A stretch of 64,000 bases of DNA, from assembly GCF_014650995.1 (NCBI RefSeq), contig NZ_BMWA01000023.1, positions 62,001-126,000 on the forward strand, read 5' to 3'. The position numbers and the translations under genes were made by a program. The notes beneath the pieces are model-generated. The model worked only from the letters and a program-made list of their open reading frames with translations, was not told the DNA's origin and made no database searches. This stretch comes from Streptomyces viridiviolaceus (GTDB taxonomy: Bacteria > Actinomycetota > Actinomycetes > Streptomycetales > Streptomycetaceae). Below are positions 49,742 through 58,958 of the stretch, one piece after another; the stretch's first letter is position 1, and every line of letters starts with the position of its first letter.

Positions 49742-51358
49742 TCATGACCAGGTGAACGCCGGGTTCACGTGCATGCAGGCGGCCTCGTCCGCGCCGTTGA
49801 GGGCGTCCGCCGACTCGGGGGTGCGGTCGTCCGCCACGGGCGGCTCGTAGGCCGTACCCTCGCGCCAGTCGGCTCCCACGACGAGCGTGACCCCCGAGAC
49901 GTCGGTCGAGCGCCGCACGGAACTCAGCGGGATGCCCAGGGACTCGGCGACCCGCTGGGCGTCGCCCTCCAGGTCGGCGCTCGGGTAGCGGACGATCGTG
50001 CGCTCCTCGCTCGGCAGCACGGAGGGGTCGGCCACCGCCCTGGCGAACCCCTCGTCCACCAGCAGCCCGGCGACCGTGTTCGCGCGTTCGCGTGCCGCGC
50101 CCTGCGTGTCCGTGCGGGTGCCGTTGCGCACCTGGACGGCGATCTCGCCGTCGGCGGCGGCCGGGTCGTCCGAGACCTCGGACTTCTCGTCGGGGTCCTT
50201 CTCCTTCTTCGCGTCCTTGCCGTCCAGCGCGATGTCCTCGCGCACCAGCCGGAACAGCTGCTCGGCGTCCTCGGTCGGCTCCACGCGCGCACCCACGTAC
50301 CGGTTGGGCATCGTGGTCATGGTGATGCGCTCCGGCTCCACCTTCCGCAGCTCGGCGCTGAGGTCGTACAGCTTCTTGACGGTGTCCAGGCCGGGGTCCA
50401 CGGTGAGCGCCCGGGTGGCCTCCTCGGCGAGCCTGCGCAGCTTGCCCGGGTTGCTCAGGGTGGCGTTCTCGCGCAGCTCGCGGACCATCGAACTCATGTA
50501 CATGTGCTGTGCCTTGGCGCGGGCCAGGTCGCTGCCGTCCTCGAAGCCGTACCGGGTGCGCAGCCACTGCAGGGCCTGCTCGCCCTTCACCGGGTGCGTG
50601 CCCTTCTCCAGCTTCAGGCCGGAGCCGTGTCCCTGGCCGTCGCGTGAGTGGATGTTGGCGTCCACGCACACCGGGACACCGCCGACGGCGTCCGCCATGG
50701 ACACCACGCCGGCGAAGTCGACCATGACGAAGTGGTCGATGTGGATGCCGGTCAGCTCCTGCCAGGTGGCCACCGTGCAGCCGGGACCGCCGTGGCCGAG
50801 GCTCTGGTTGGTCATCACCCGCCCCTCGCTCGCGGGGTAGACCTTGCCGTCGTCCGGGTCGGTGCACTTCGGGATCTTCACCAGGGTGTCCCGAGGCATG
50901 CTGACGACCGACATGTTGCTGCGGTCGGCGGACAGGTGCACCAGCATCTGCACGTCCGCGAGCGGCGTGGAGCCGAACGTCTCGCGGGCGCCGCCGAGTT
51001 CCTGGTTCTCCTCGGTGTCCCGGGCGTCCGAACCGATGACCAGGATGTTCAGCGGGGTCTGGCCGGCGGCGTTCGGTGTCGGCTCGGCCACCTTGTGGTC
51101 GCCGAGGTTGAGTTCGTCCTTCTTGATGTTGTCGTTCAGATGCTCGTAGTAGAGGTATCCGGCGCCTGCCGTGCCGATCATCAGCACGGCGAGGGCCACC
51201 GCGGTCCAGCGGAGCGCGCGGCGCCCGCGCCGCGGCCGGACTCTGCCGCCGTCACCCCCGCTCTCGCCGTCGCCGGCGCTCTCGGCGGCGTCGTCCCGCT
51301 CCCCGGCGGCCGGTGCGTCCGGCCGCGCGTCCTCCACCTGCACACTGCTCCGCGTCAC
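49742..51358 (-). CDS. LCP-family protein 3 (type A) with LytR_C domain
   Basis: A 538-residue protein: acidic N-terminus, transmembrane helix (~50-70), LCP domain (NILVIGSDARD ... ADVQMLVHLS ... SMPRDTLVKIP ... ALQWLRTRYGF) and C-terminal LytR_C (IAVQVRNGTRTDTQG). It closely resembles LCP 5, down to the start region: GTG 51358 reads into codons matching ATG 55055 of LCP 5, which supports the GTG. GGGAGG is 8 nt upstream. It ends 7 nt from the convergent glycosyltransferase stop. Confidence 0.92.
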   Translation of the reverse strand: MTRSSVQVEDARPDAPAAGERDDAAESAGDGESGGDGGRVRPRRGRRALRWTAVALAVLMIGTAGAGYLYYEHLNDNIKKDELNLGDHKVAEPTPNAAGQTPLNILVIGSDARDTEENQELGGARETFGSTPLADVQMLVHLSADRSNMSVVSMPRDTLVKIPKCTDPDDGKVYPASEGRVMTNQSLGHGGPGCTVATWQELTGIHIDHFVMVDFAGVVSMADAVGGVPVCVDANIHSRDGQGHGSGLKLEKGTHPVKGEQALQWLRTRYGFEDGSDLARAKAQHMYMSSMVRELRENATLSNPGKLRRLAEEATRALTVDPGLDTVKKLYDLSAELRKVEPERITMTTMPNRYVGARVEPTEDAEQLFRLVREDIALDGKDAKKEKDPDEKSEVSDDPAAADGEIAVQVRNGTRTDTQGAARERANTVAGLLVDEGFARAVADPSVLPSEERTIVRYPSADLEGDAQRVAESLGIPLSSVRRSTDVSGVTLVVGADWREGTAYEPPVADDRTPESADALNGADEAACMHVNPAFTWS

Positions 51359-51435
51359 TTCCGCGTCCTCCCCACCCCTGCACCACGGCGCGGGCCCGTC
51401 GCCCGTTCTGTGAGACGTACGACGGGCCCGTCAGG

Positions 51436-53166
51436 TCAACTGGCGCACTGCACCTTGTCGGCCGTGGACTTCTCCACGTCCGGCGTCTCCATCGACGCAG
51501 CGTTGAGCTTGACTCCGGCGCCCTTGAAATCCTTGCCGAGGGTGAGGGTCATGGTGGGCAGGCCCTGGGCGTTGGTGACGCTCTCGCCGGGCTTCATGGC
51601 CGAGCCGGACAGGCCGAGGATGTCGGCGAGACGGCGGGCCTCGTCGGCCTGGGCGGGGTCGTACTCCAGGGTCGTCTTCGCCACCTCCGCCGGAGCGTTG
51701 CCCGCGTTCTCGGACTTGGTGACGCCGGCCTCGGTCTGGAGGAAGGCGAGCTCCTTCTGGGCGCTGCCGGCGGGAGCACCGCCGTTGAGGATGCGGACGC
51801 GGACCTCGGCGGGGTCGGACTTCTCCCCCTTGAGGCGGGCGGCGACGGCGGCCGCCTCCTTCTTCTGCTTCTGCTTGACCTCGGTGAAGGAGATGTCGTT
51901 CTTGATCATGTCGAAGACCTGGGGGGCGGTCGCCTCGTTGACGACGACGGTCGCCTTGACCTTCTCGGCGGGGTTGTCCTTCACGGGCACCGTGGTGAAC
52001 GTGATGTTCTTCGTCGGCACCTTCTTCAGCTCCAGGGCGATGTCCTTGAGGGTGCCCACGTTGCCGATGGCGCTGTCGACGGTGAGTGCCTTGGTCGCGG
52101 CCTCGGCCAGCTTCACCAGCTTGCTGGGGCTGGTGAGGGTGTCGCTGGAGGACATCTTCCGCATGAGCGAACCCAGGAACTGCTGCTGCACCTTGATGCG
52201 GTCCAGATCGCCCTCGTTGCCGAAGGCGTGCCGGGTACGGACGAAGGCGAGGGCCTGCTCGCCCTCGACCTTGGACTTGCCCGCGGGCAGCTTGAGTTTG
52301 GACTTCTCGTCGTCGACGGCGTGCTCCACACACACCTCGACCCCGTCGACGGCGGTGGTCAGCGTCTTGACCGCGTTGAAGTCGGCCATCATGAAGTGGT
52401 CGGGCTGGATCCCGGTCGCTTCCTTCACCGTGCGCATGGTGCAGCCCGCGTCCCGGCCGCTCTCGCCGAGGCTGGTGTTGAAGCGGACGCCGCTGGAGCC
52501 GGGGACGACCGTCTTCGTGCCGTCCTCCTGCGTGGTCGGGCAGTCGGGGATGTCGACGATCAGGTCGCGGGGGATGCTGAGCGCGGTCGCGTTGGAGCGG
52601 TCCTTGGCGACGTGCAGCAGGATCGTGGTGTCCGCGTGCCCGACGCTGCCCTTGTCGCCGTAGCCCTCGTTGCCGGCGCCGGTGCGCTTGTCGGTGCCGA
52701 TGATGAGGATGTTGAAGGCCTCGTCCTTCTTGAAGCTGCTGCTGCCCGCGCTGCCGACGTCCGTCGTCGAGACGTTGCCCTCGAGGTGCTTGAGGTAGAG
52801 GTAGCCGCCCGTGCAGGCGGTGAGGACGACGAACGCCATGGTGCCGCCGGTCCACAGCAGGACCTTCTTGCCCTTGGACTTCTTCTTCACCGGCCGCCGA
52901 CCGCGCCGCCCGGGCGGGGGCTCCTCGGGGGCCGCACGGCGCCGCCGCTGGGCCGGGACCTCACGGCCCGGCGCGGGCGTTCCACGGCCGCGTGCCCGGC
53001 CGCCGGTGCTGCCGGTGGCGCGGGGGGCACCGCTGCGGGGGGACGGGACGGCCGACTGCGGTGCGGAAGAAGGCAGTCGCAGTTCGTATTCGCCGGTGTT
53101 CGGATTGAGCACCCACTGGTCTGCGGGGTCGATGTTGTCCGCCCGCCCACGGCCTTGCGCGTCCAC
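51436..53166 (-). CDS. LCP-family protein 4 (type B) with LytR_C domain
   Basis: A 576-residue protein with a long basic cytosolic tail, a transmembrane helix (~122-144), the LCP domain (NILIIGTDKRTG ... ADTTILLHVAKDRSN ... SIPRDLIVDIP ... ALAFVRTRHAFG) and LytR_C (VRVRILNGGAPAG). The open frame reaches 53295, but its sequence matches LCP 6 only from GTG 53166 (MDAQGRGRADNIDPADQW), just after a GGAGG shared by both, so I start there. Near-identical to LCP 6 over most of its length. Confidence 0.92.
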   Translation of the reverse strand: MDAQGRGRADNIDPADQWVLNPNTGEYELRLPSSAPQSAVPSPRSGAPRATGSTGGRARGRGTPAPGREVPAQRRRRAAPEEPPPGRRGRRPVKKKSKGKKVLLWTGGTMAFVVLTACTGGYLYLKHLEGNVSTTDVGSAGSSSFKKDEAFNILIIGTDKRTGAGNEGYGDKGSVGHADTTILLHVAKDRSNATALSIPRDLIVDIPDCPTTQEDGTKTVVPGSSGVRFNTSLGESGRDAGCTMRTVKEATGIQPDHFMMADFNAVKTLTTAVDGVEVCVEHAVDDEKSKLKLPAGKSKVEGEQALAFVRTRHAFGNEGDLDRIKVQQQFLGSLMRKMSSSDTLTSPSKLVKLAEAATKALTVDSAIGNVGTLKDIALELKKVPTKNITFTTVPVKDNPAEKVKATVVVNEATAPQVFDMIKNDISFTEVKQKQKKEAAAVAARLKGEKSDPAEVRVRILNGGAPAGSAQKELAFLQTEAGVTKSENAGNAPAEVAKTTLEYDPAQADEARRLADILGLSGSAMKPGESVTNAQGLPTMTLTLGKDFKGAGVKLNAASMETPDVEKSTADKVQCAS

Positions 53167-53277
53167 GGTCGTCCGAATCCTCCGTCGGGGCCACGCGGCA
53201 CCTTCGCCGGAAGGTGCTCGGTAAGGGTCTACGAGTGCGCGACGCCAGGGCGGACCTCGCGGCGGGGGCACTGGAGC

Positions 53278-53355
53278 GTTCACACTATCCGCCAAGTTCA
53301 GCGTCGAACGACGCCGGTGACAAATTCCACGTCCCTACAACAGGGCAATCCGTCC
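53278..53355 (-). promoter_or_regulatory. Upstream block of LCP 4, conserved with LCP 6
   Basis: The block includes GGTGACAAATTCCACG (53316-53331) and a second conserved part (cacactatccgcc) near 53281-53293. The same two parts, with the same order and similar spacing, precede LCP 6. On the minus strand GGCGGATAGTGTGA could hold a -10. Confidence 0.5.
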
Positions 53356-53369
53356 TATTTCCTGAACGT

Positions 53370-55055
53370 CTACCAGCGGTAGGGCGCGTACACGTCCATG
53401 CACTTGCCGGTGTCGGAGCCGTTGAGGGCGTCGGCGTCCTCGGGCAGGCTCCCGGCCTCCGGCGTCTCCTGCTCCGGATACGTCGTGCCCGTGCGCCAGT
53501 CCGCGCCGACGACCACGGTGACGGCGGACACGTCGGCCGACTCCTTCACGGAGTTCTCCGGAATCCCCAGGGCCTCGGCGACCCGCCGGGCGTCACCCGC
53601 CAACTCGGCGCTCGGGTAACGGACGACGGTCCTCTCCTCGGAGAGCGCCGCCGAGGTGTCCGTGGCCGCCCTGGTGAAGCCCTGCCGCACGAGCGCCTGC
53701 GCGACCGTGCCCGCACGGCCCGCGACCGGGCCGAGCGTGGCGGACCGGGTGGCGTTCCGCACCAGGACGCCGATCTCGGAGTCGGCCGCGGCGGAGTCCC
53801 CCGAGGGCTCGTCCGGTTCCTTCTCGGAGGACGAGGAGCCGCTCCCGCCGCCGCTGACCTTGCCGTCCCCGCCCGTGCCGTCCCCGCCCTTGTCGTCGAA
53901 CGACACGTCGTCGCGGAGCATCGCCCAGACCTTCTCGGCATCGGCGCCGGCCGGCAGCAGGTGGTTGCGGTCCTGGGGATCCTCCACGGTGGGCAGCGTC
54001 GTCATGGTGATGCGGTCCGTCGGCACCGTCTTGAGCTGCATGCCCAGGTCGTAGAGCTTCTTCACCGTGCCGATCTCCTCGGAGACCGTCAGGGACTTGG
54101 TGGCCGCCTCGGCCAGGTCCATCAGCCGGCCGGTGTCGGTGAAGACGTTCTGCTGCTTCAGCGTGCGGATCATCGAGTTCATGTACATGTGCTGCGCCCG
54201 GGCCCGCAACGGGTCACTGCCCCAGGCGTGGCGGGTGCGCAGCCACTGCAGGGCCTGCTCGCCCTGCACCTTGTGCCGGCCGGCCTTCATCTTCAGGCCC
54301 GAGCCGCCGGGCACGCCGGGCAGCGGGCGGTCCCACACGTTCTGGTTCACGCAGACCTCGACCCCGCCGACGGCGTCCGCCATCTGCACCACGCCCGCGA
54401 AGTCGATGGTCATCCAGTGGTCGATGTAGACGCCGGTGAGGTTCTGCCAGGTGGCCAGGGTGCAGCCGGCTCCACCGCGGGACAGGGACTCGTTGATGAT
54501 CGTGTTGGTCGCCGGGTACTTCTTCCCGGTCTGGGGGTCGGTGCACTCCGGGATGTCGACCCGGGTGTCGCGCGGGACGCTCACCACCGCTGCGCTCTTG
54601 CGGTCCGCGGCCAGGTGGATCAGCATCTGCACGTCACCCAGCGGCGGGTTGTCGCGGTGGTTCTTGCCGCCGCCCAGTGCCACGTTGGCGGCGGAGGCCC
54701 GGCTGTCGGAGCCGATCAGCAGGATGTTCAGGGGCGTCTGCCCGGCCGCGTTGGGCCCGGTGCGCCGCGCCTTGGAGTCGCCGCTGCTGCGTTCGCCCTT
54801 CTCGATGTTGCCGTTCAGGTGCTGGTAGTAGAGGTATCCGGCGCCGGCCGTGCCGAGTATCAGGACGGCGAGGGTGGTCGCGGACCACCGGAGCGCACGG
54901 TGCCGCCGTCCGGCCCGCCCACCGCTCCCGGCGCCCGCACCGTGTCCGCCGTCCGCGCCGGACCCGTCCTCGTCCGGGCCCCCGGCCCCCGCGCCCCGGG
55001 TACGACGGACGCCGCCCGGCCGTGTCCCCTCCCCGTGCACACTGCTCTGCGTCAT
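53370..55055 (-). CDS. LCP-family protein 5 (type A) with LytR_C domain
   Basis: A 561-residue protein with a Gly-rich N-terminus, transmembrane helix (~56-76), LCP domain (NILLIGSDSRA ... GDVQMLIHLAADR ... SVPRDTRVDIP ... ALQWLRTRHAWG), a Gly/Ser/Glu-rich linker and LytR_C (IGVLVRNATRSATLG). It is the paralogue of LCP 3. ATG 55055 follows GGGAGAGGG. It forms, with LCP 6, the second copy of an A-B gene pair. Confidence 0.92.
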   Translation of the reverse strand: MTQSSVHGEGTRPGGVRRTRGAGAGGPDEDGSGADGGHGAGAGSGGRAGRRHRALRWSATTLAVLILGTAGAGYLYYQHLNGNIEKGERSSGDSKARRTGPNAAGQTPLNILLIGSDSRASAANVALGGGKNHRDNPPLGDVQMLIHLAADRKSAAVVSVPRDTRVDIPECTDPQTGKKYPATNTIINESLSRGGAGCTLATWQNLTGVYIDHWMTIDFAGVVQMADAVGGVEVCVNQNVWDRPLPGVPGGSGLKMKAGRHKVQGEQALQWLRTRHAWGSDPLRARAQHMYMNSMIRTLKQQNVFTDTGRLMDLAEAATKSLTVSEEIGTVKKLYDLGMQLKTVPTDRITMTTLPTVEDPQDRNHLLPAGADAEKVWAMLRDDVSFDDKGGDGTGGDGKVSGGGSGSSSSEKEPDEPSGDSAAADSEIGVLVRNATRSATLGPVAGRAGTVAQALVRQGFTRAATDTSAALSEERTVVRYPSAELAGDARRVAEALGIPENSVKESADVSAVTVVVGADWRTGTTYPEQETPEAGSLPEDADALNGSDTGKCMDVYAPYRW

Positions 55056-55259
55056 GTCCCTCTCCCCGCCCCCGCACCGGCGAACGTGCCCGTGCGCGCG
55101 TCCAGTTCGCACAGTTGGACGCCTGGACGCCCCCGTTGGCTGTACGCCGGGCCCGACGGATCGCACGGCGCCCCGGCGGACGACGTCCGGCCCTGCGTTT
55201 CCGAGGCCGTCCCGCCGGTCGTACGGCCGTCCTCCTGGACGTACGGCGGACCCGTCAGG

Positions 55260-56981
55260 TCACTTGGCGCACTGCACCTTGTCGGCCGTGGACTTCTGGA
55301 CCCCCTCCGGCGGCTTGCCGGACGAGGAGTCGAGCTTGACTCCGGCGCCCTTGAAGTCCTTGCCGAGGGTGAGGGTCATGGTGGGCAGGCCCTGGGCGTT
55401 GGTGACGCTCTCGCCGGGCTTCATGGCCGAGCCGGACAGGCCGAGGATCTCGGCCAGGGCGCGGGCCTGGTCGGCCTGGTCGGGGGCGTACTCGAGGGTG
55501 GTCCTGGCGATGTCCTCGGGGGCGTCGCCGGCGTTCTCGGACTTGGTGACGCCGGCCTCGTTCTGGAGGTAGAGCAGCTCTCGCTGGGCGCTGCCGTCGG
55601 CGGCGCCGCCGTTGAGGATGCGGACGCGGACCTCGGCGGGGTCGGACTTCTCTCCCTCGAGGCGGGCGGCGACGGCGGCGGCCTCCTTCTTCTGCTTCTG
55701 CTTGACCTCGGTGAAGGAGACGTCGTTCCCGATCATGTCGAAGACCTGGGCCGCCTCGGCCTCCTTCAGCACGACGGTCGCCTTCACCGTCTCCGCGGGG
55801 TTGTCCCTCACCGGCACCGTGGTGAAGGTCAGGTTCTTGGTGTTGAGCTTGCCCAGTTCCAGGCCGAGGTCCTTCAGCTTGCCGATGCTGTTGAGCTTGG
55901 AGTCGACGGTCAGTGCCTTGGTGCCCGCCTCGGCGAGCTTCACCATCTTCGAGGGGCTGGTGAGCGTGTCGTTGGACTTGAGTTTGCGCATCAGCGAGCT
56001 GAGGAACTGCTGCTGGATCTCGATGCGGCTCAGGTCGCCTCCGAGGCCCACCGAGTGCCGGGTGCGCACGAACGCCAGCGCCTGCTCGCCCTCGATCGTG
56101 TGCTCGCCCTTCGACAGCTTCAGGTGCGAGTCAGGGTCGTCGATGTCCTTGTCCAGGCAGACCTCGACCCCGCCGACCGCCGAGGTCAGCGTCTTGACCG
56201 CGTTGAAGTCGGCCACCATGAAGTTGTCGGGCGTGACCCCGGTCAGCTCGGTGACGGTCCGCATGGTGCAACTGGGCGTACGGCCGCTCTGACCGAGGCT
56301 GGTGTTGAAGCGGACGCCGGTGGAGCCGGGGATGACCGTCTTCGTGCCGTCCTCCTGCGTGGTCGGGCAGTCGGGGATGTCGACGATCAGGTCGCGGGGG
56401 ATGCTGAGCGCGGTCGCGTTGGAGCGGTCCTTGGAGACGTGCAGCAGGATCGTGGTGTCCGCGTGCCCGGCGCTGCCCTTGTCGCCGTAGCCCTCGTTGC
56501 CGGAGCCGGTGCGCTTGTCGGTGCCGATCAGCAGGATGTTGATCGCCTCGTTCTTGCGGAAGCCACCGGTGCCGGCGCCGTCGTCCGGGAGCGACGAGAT
56601 GTTGTCGTTGAGGTGCTCCAGGTAGAGGTAGCCGCCCGCACCGACGGCGAGGACGACGAACGCCATGGTGCCGCCGGTCCACATCAGGACCTTCTTGCCC
56701 TTGGACCTCTTCTTCACCGGCCGCCGACCGCGCCGCCCGGGCGGGGGCTCCTCGGGAGCCGTGCGGCGCCGCCGCTGGGGCGGCACTTCACGGCCCGGCG
56801 CGGGAGCGGTGCGGCCGCGCGCCGTACGGGACGCGCCGGACGCGGCCCTGCGCGGCCCCGGGACCGCCGGCTGCGGAGCGGAAGGGGTCAGTCGCAGTTC
56901 GTATTCGCCGGTGTTCGGATTGAGCACCCACTGGTCTGCGGGGTCGATGTTGTCCGCCCGCCCACGGCCTTGCGCGTCCAC
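55260..56981 (-). CDS. LCP-family protein 6 (type B) with LytR_C domain
   Basis: A 573-residue near-duplicate of LCP 4: same basic cytosolic tail, transmembrane helix, LCP domain (NILLIGTDKRTGSGNEG ... SIPRDLIVDIP ... ALAFVRTRHSVG) and LytR_C (VRVRILNGGAADG), ending in the shared KSTADKVQCA tail. GTG 56981 is chosen because similarity to LCP 4 resumes exactly there after a GGAGGATTCGG leader. Its own conserved upstream block is at 57091-57170. Confidence 0.92.
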   Translation of the reverse strand: MDAQGRGRADNIDPADQWVLNPNTGEYELRLTPSAPQPAVPGPRRAASGASRTARGRTAPAPGREVPPQRRRRTAPEEPPPGRRGRRPVKKRSKGKKVLMWTGGTMAFVVLAVGAGGYLYLEHLNDNISSLPDDGAGTGGFRKNEAINILLIGTDKRTGSGNEGYGDKGSAGHADTTILLHVSKDRSNATALSIPRDLIVDIPDCPTTQEDGTKTVIPGSTGVRFNTSLGQSGRTPSCTMRTVTELTGVTPDNFMVADFNAVKTLTSAVGGVEVCLDKDIDDPDSHLKLSKGEHTIEGEQALAFVRTRHSVGLGGDLSRIEIQQQFLSSLMRKLKSNDTLTSPSKMVKLAEAGTKALTVDSKLNSIGKLKDLGLELGKLNTKNLTFTTVPVRDNPAETVKATVVLKEAEAAQVFDMIGNDVSFTEVKQKQKKEAAAVAARLEGEKSDPAEVRVRILNGGAADGSAQRELLYLQNEAGVTKSENAGDAPEDIARTTLEYAPDQADQARALAEILGLSGSAMKPGESVTNAQGLPTMTLTLGKDFKGAGVKLDSSSGKPPEGVQKSTADKVQCAK

Positions 56982-57090
56982 GGTTGTCCGAATCCTCCGT
57001 CGGGGCACGCGGCGCCTTTCCCCTCCAGGCGCTCGGGTCTCGGTCACTCGGTGCGCGACCCCAGGACGGAGCCTCGTGGGGCACACCGGA

Positions 57091-57170
57091 TCGCTCACAT
57101 TAACCGCCTTGTTCGGTCCCGGCGACGTCGGTGACAAATTCCACGACCCTTACAACTGGGCAATCCACCC
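57091..57170 (-). promoter_or_regulatory. Upstream block of LCP 6, conserved with LCP 4
   Basis: Second copy of the element: GGTGACAAATTCCACG at 57130-57145, cttacaactgggcaatcc after it, and ctcacattaaccgcc near 57093-57107 matching the LCP 4 block. Conservation in non-coding DNA points to shared control. Confidence 0.5.
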
Positions 57171-57219
57171 ATTTTCGTGGACAAGAACCCGTTGCCTTGG
57201 CGGCGCCTTTGAGTCGGCT

Positions 57220-58521
57220 TTACCTGCAGGTGTCCTCCGCGGCGGTGTTGCCGGGGAACGTCGGCGGCGGGGAATCGCCTTCCCCGGGCTCGTCCGCCCG
57301 CAATTCCGGGGACTTTGCGTCGCCGTGCCCGTACTCGCCGTAGTCGTGGGGGAGTTCGCGCGGAACTCCCGAACCGGCCCGTGCGCCGCCCGGTGAGCCG
57401 CCATTTCCGGAGAAATCCCGCGGAACGTCTCCCGCGATCACCACGGGTTCGTCCCTGCGCAACCGGGTGAACAGCTTCTCCGCCTCGGACTTCACGAGTT
57501 GGTCGCGATTGGCGTCGAGCGTGTACGACTCCCTGGGGACGGTCAGGAATTGCACGCGTTCGGTGGGGATGTCTCGCAGTCCGCGAACGAGTTCGTACAA
57601 ACCACGCAGACTGGCCAGACCCGGGTCCGTCGTGAGGGAGGAAGTCGCCGCGTCCAGCACGGGATACAGCTTCACCGGATTCAGCAGGACGTCATTGCTG
57701 CGCACCTTGTTGACGAGCGCCCCCAGAAACCGCTGCTGCCGCTCCATCCGATCCGTGTCGCTGCCGTTGCCGAGCGACTTGCGGGCGCGCACATAGCCGA
57801 GGGCCTGTTCCCCGTCGAGCGTCACCCGGCCCGCGGGCAGCTTGAGCCGGGCGTCCTTGTCGTCGATCGGTTCCTTCAGGCACACCTCGACGCCGTCGAG
57901 CGAGTCGACCATTTTCTTGAAGCCTTGGAAGTCGACGACCACGTGGTGATCGACCCGGATGCCGGTCAGCTTCTCCACCGTCCGGACGGTGCACGCCGAA
58001 CCGCCCGTCTGGAAGGCGTAGTTGAACATCGCGAACACCGGCTCGGTGCGGGATCCGTCCGGACGGAGGCAGCCGGGCACGTCCACCATCAGGTCACGGG
58101 GGACGGAGACGGCGGTGGCGCTGTGCCGGCCCGCCGCCAGGTGCAGCAGGATCGTGGTGTCCGACCGCTCGGTCCCGGAGTCCTCCCCGTAGCGTGCGTT
58201 GGCGTCGCCGGACCGCGAGTCCGAGCCGATCAGCAGGATGTTCTGGGCGCCGTGGGCGAGCGAGGTGGGCCGCTCCTTCTCGTACCGGGCGAGCTCGTCC
58301 GCCGCCGCCTCGTCGGGCGTGATGTTGTCGCTCAGCTTGGCGTACACCGCCCAGCCGGTCCCCACGGCGGCGACGACGAGAACGGCGACCGCGATCCCCG
58401 ACCGCCGCAGCCAGCGCCGCCGACGCCTACGGCTCAGCCCTCTGCCGCTCGCGGACGCACCCGCCCCCGGGGTCCCCCCGGTGCCGGCCCCGCCGGAGGG
58501 AGTGCCTGCGCTGTCGCTCAC
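57220..58521 (-). CDS. LCP-family protein 7
   Basis: A 433-residue protein: short Gly-rich N-terminus, arginine block, transmembrane helix (~42-62), LCP domain (NILLIGSDSRSGDAN ... SDTTILLHLAAGRH ... SVPRDLMVDVP ... ALGYVRARKSLG) and a Gly/Pro/Asp-rich tail without LytR_C. GTG 58521 has GGAG 6 nt upstream. GTG 58533 is the alternative, adding four residues. First gene of the minus-strand LCP run. Confidence 0.9.
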   Translation of the reverse strand: MSDSAGTPSGGAGTGGTPGAGASASGRGLSRRRRRRWLRRSGIAVAVLVVAAVGTGWAVYAKLSDNITPDEAAADELARYEKERPTSLAHGAQNILLIGSDSRSGDANARYGEDSGTERSDTTILLHLAAGRHSATAVSVPRDLMVDVPGCLRPDGSRTEPVFAMFNYAFQTGGSACTVRTVEKLTGIRVDHHVVVDFQGFKKMVDSLDGVEVCLKEPIDDKDARLKLPAGRVTLDGEQALGYVRARKSLGNGSDTDRMERQQRFLGALVNKVRSNDVLLNPVKLYPVLDAATSSLTTDPGLASLRGLYELVRGLRDIPTERVQFLTVPRESYTLDANRDQLVKSEAEKLFTRLRRDEPVVIAGDVPRDFSGNGGSPGGARAGSGVPRELPHDYGEYGHGDAKSPELRADEPGEGDSPPPTFPGNTAAEDTCR

Positions 58522-58958
58522 GTCTGGCTCCACCCCCTCGTGCCGTCCGAGCGTGTCGTGCGTTGCGTGCGTGTCCTCCTACGACCATGACCCGCAAGAG
58601 CACGGAAGGGCGGCTGGAACTGGTCCGAACGGGGGCGTGGCCGCGGCGCCACCCCGGACGACCGGACGCGCCCGGCCGCAGGCGGCGGTGCCGTGCCACT
58701 GCGGACGGCCGGGCTCACCCAGCCGCGGGCGGCGGGGCTCGCCGAGCCGCGGGCGGCAACCCGATAGCGCCGGGCTGCGCGACCCACCGTCGGCCCGTGC
58801 CGACGCCGGGCAACCGGCAAACGCCGTGTCAGCGTGCCGGCGCCGGGCAACCGGCAAACGCCGTGTCAGCGCACCCACGCCGGGCAACAGAGCAACGCCG
58901 TGCCACCGAGACCCACGGCGTCAACACCCACGCCGGTCACCACCCCCCGGCCAGAAAC
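58522..58958. repeat. Intergenic tract with two short tandem repeats
   Basis: No gene is supported here. There are two adjacent copies of a 24-bp unit (gggctc...ccgcgggcggc, 58711-58757). There are also three tandem copies of a 37-bp unit beginning cgccgggcaac at 58804, 58841 and 58878; the first two are almost identical and the third is diverged. Repeats abut directly with no unique spacers. Confidence 0.75.

Noticed and set aside
53214..57134. A 1,306-codon open plus-strand frame across the LCP genes
   Set aside because: It is the antisense of the LCP genes, opened by high GC at third positions. Its sequence is Gly/Val/Leu-rich low complexity and simply mirrors the duplicated genes below it.
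58804..58914. CRISPR-like array
   Set aside because: The 37-bp units are directly adjacent with no unique spacers, and no cas genes are present.
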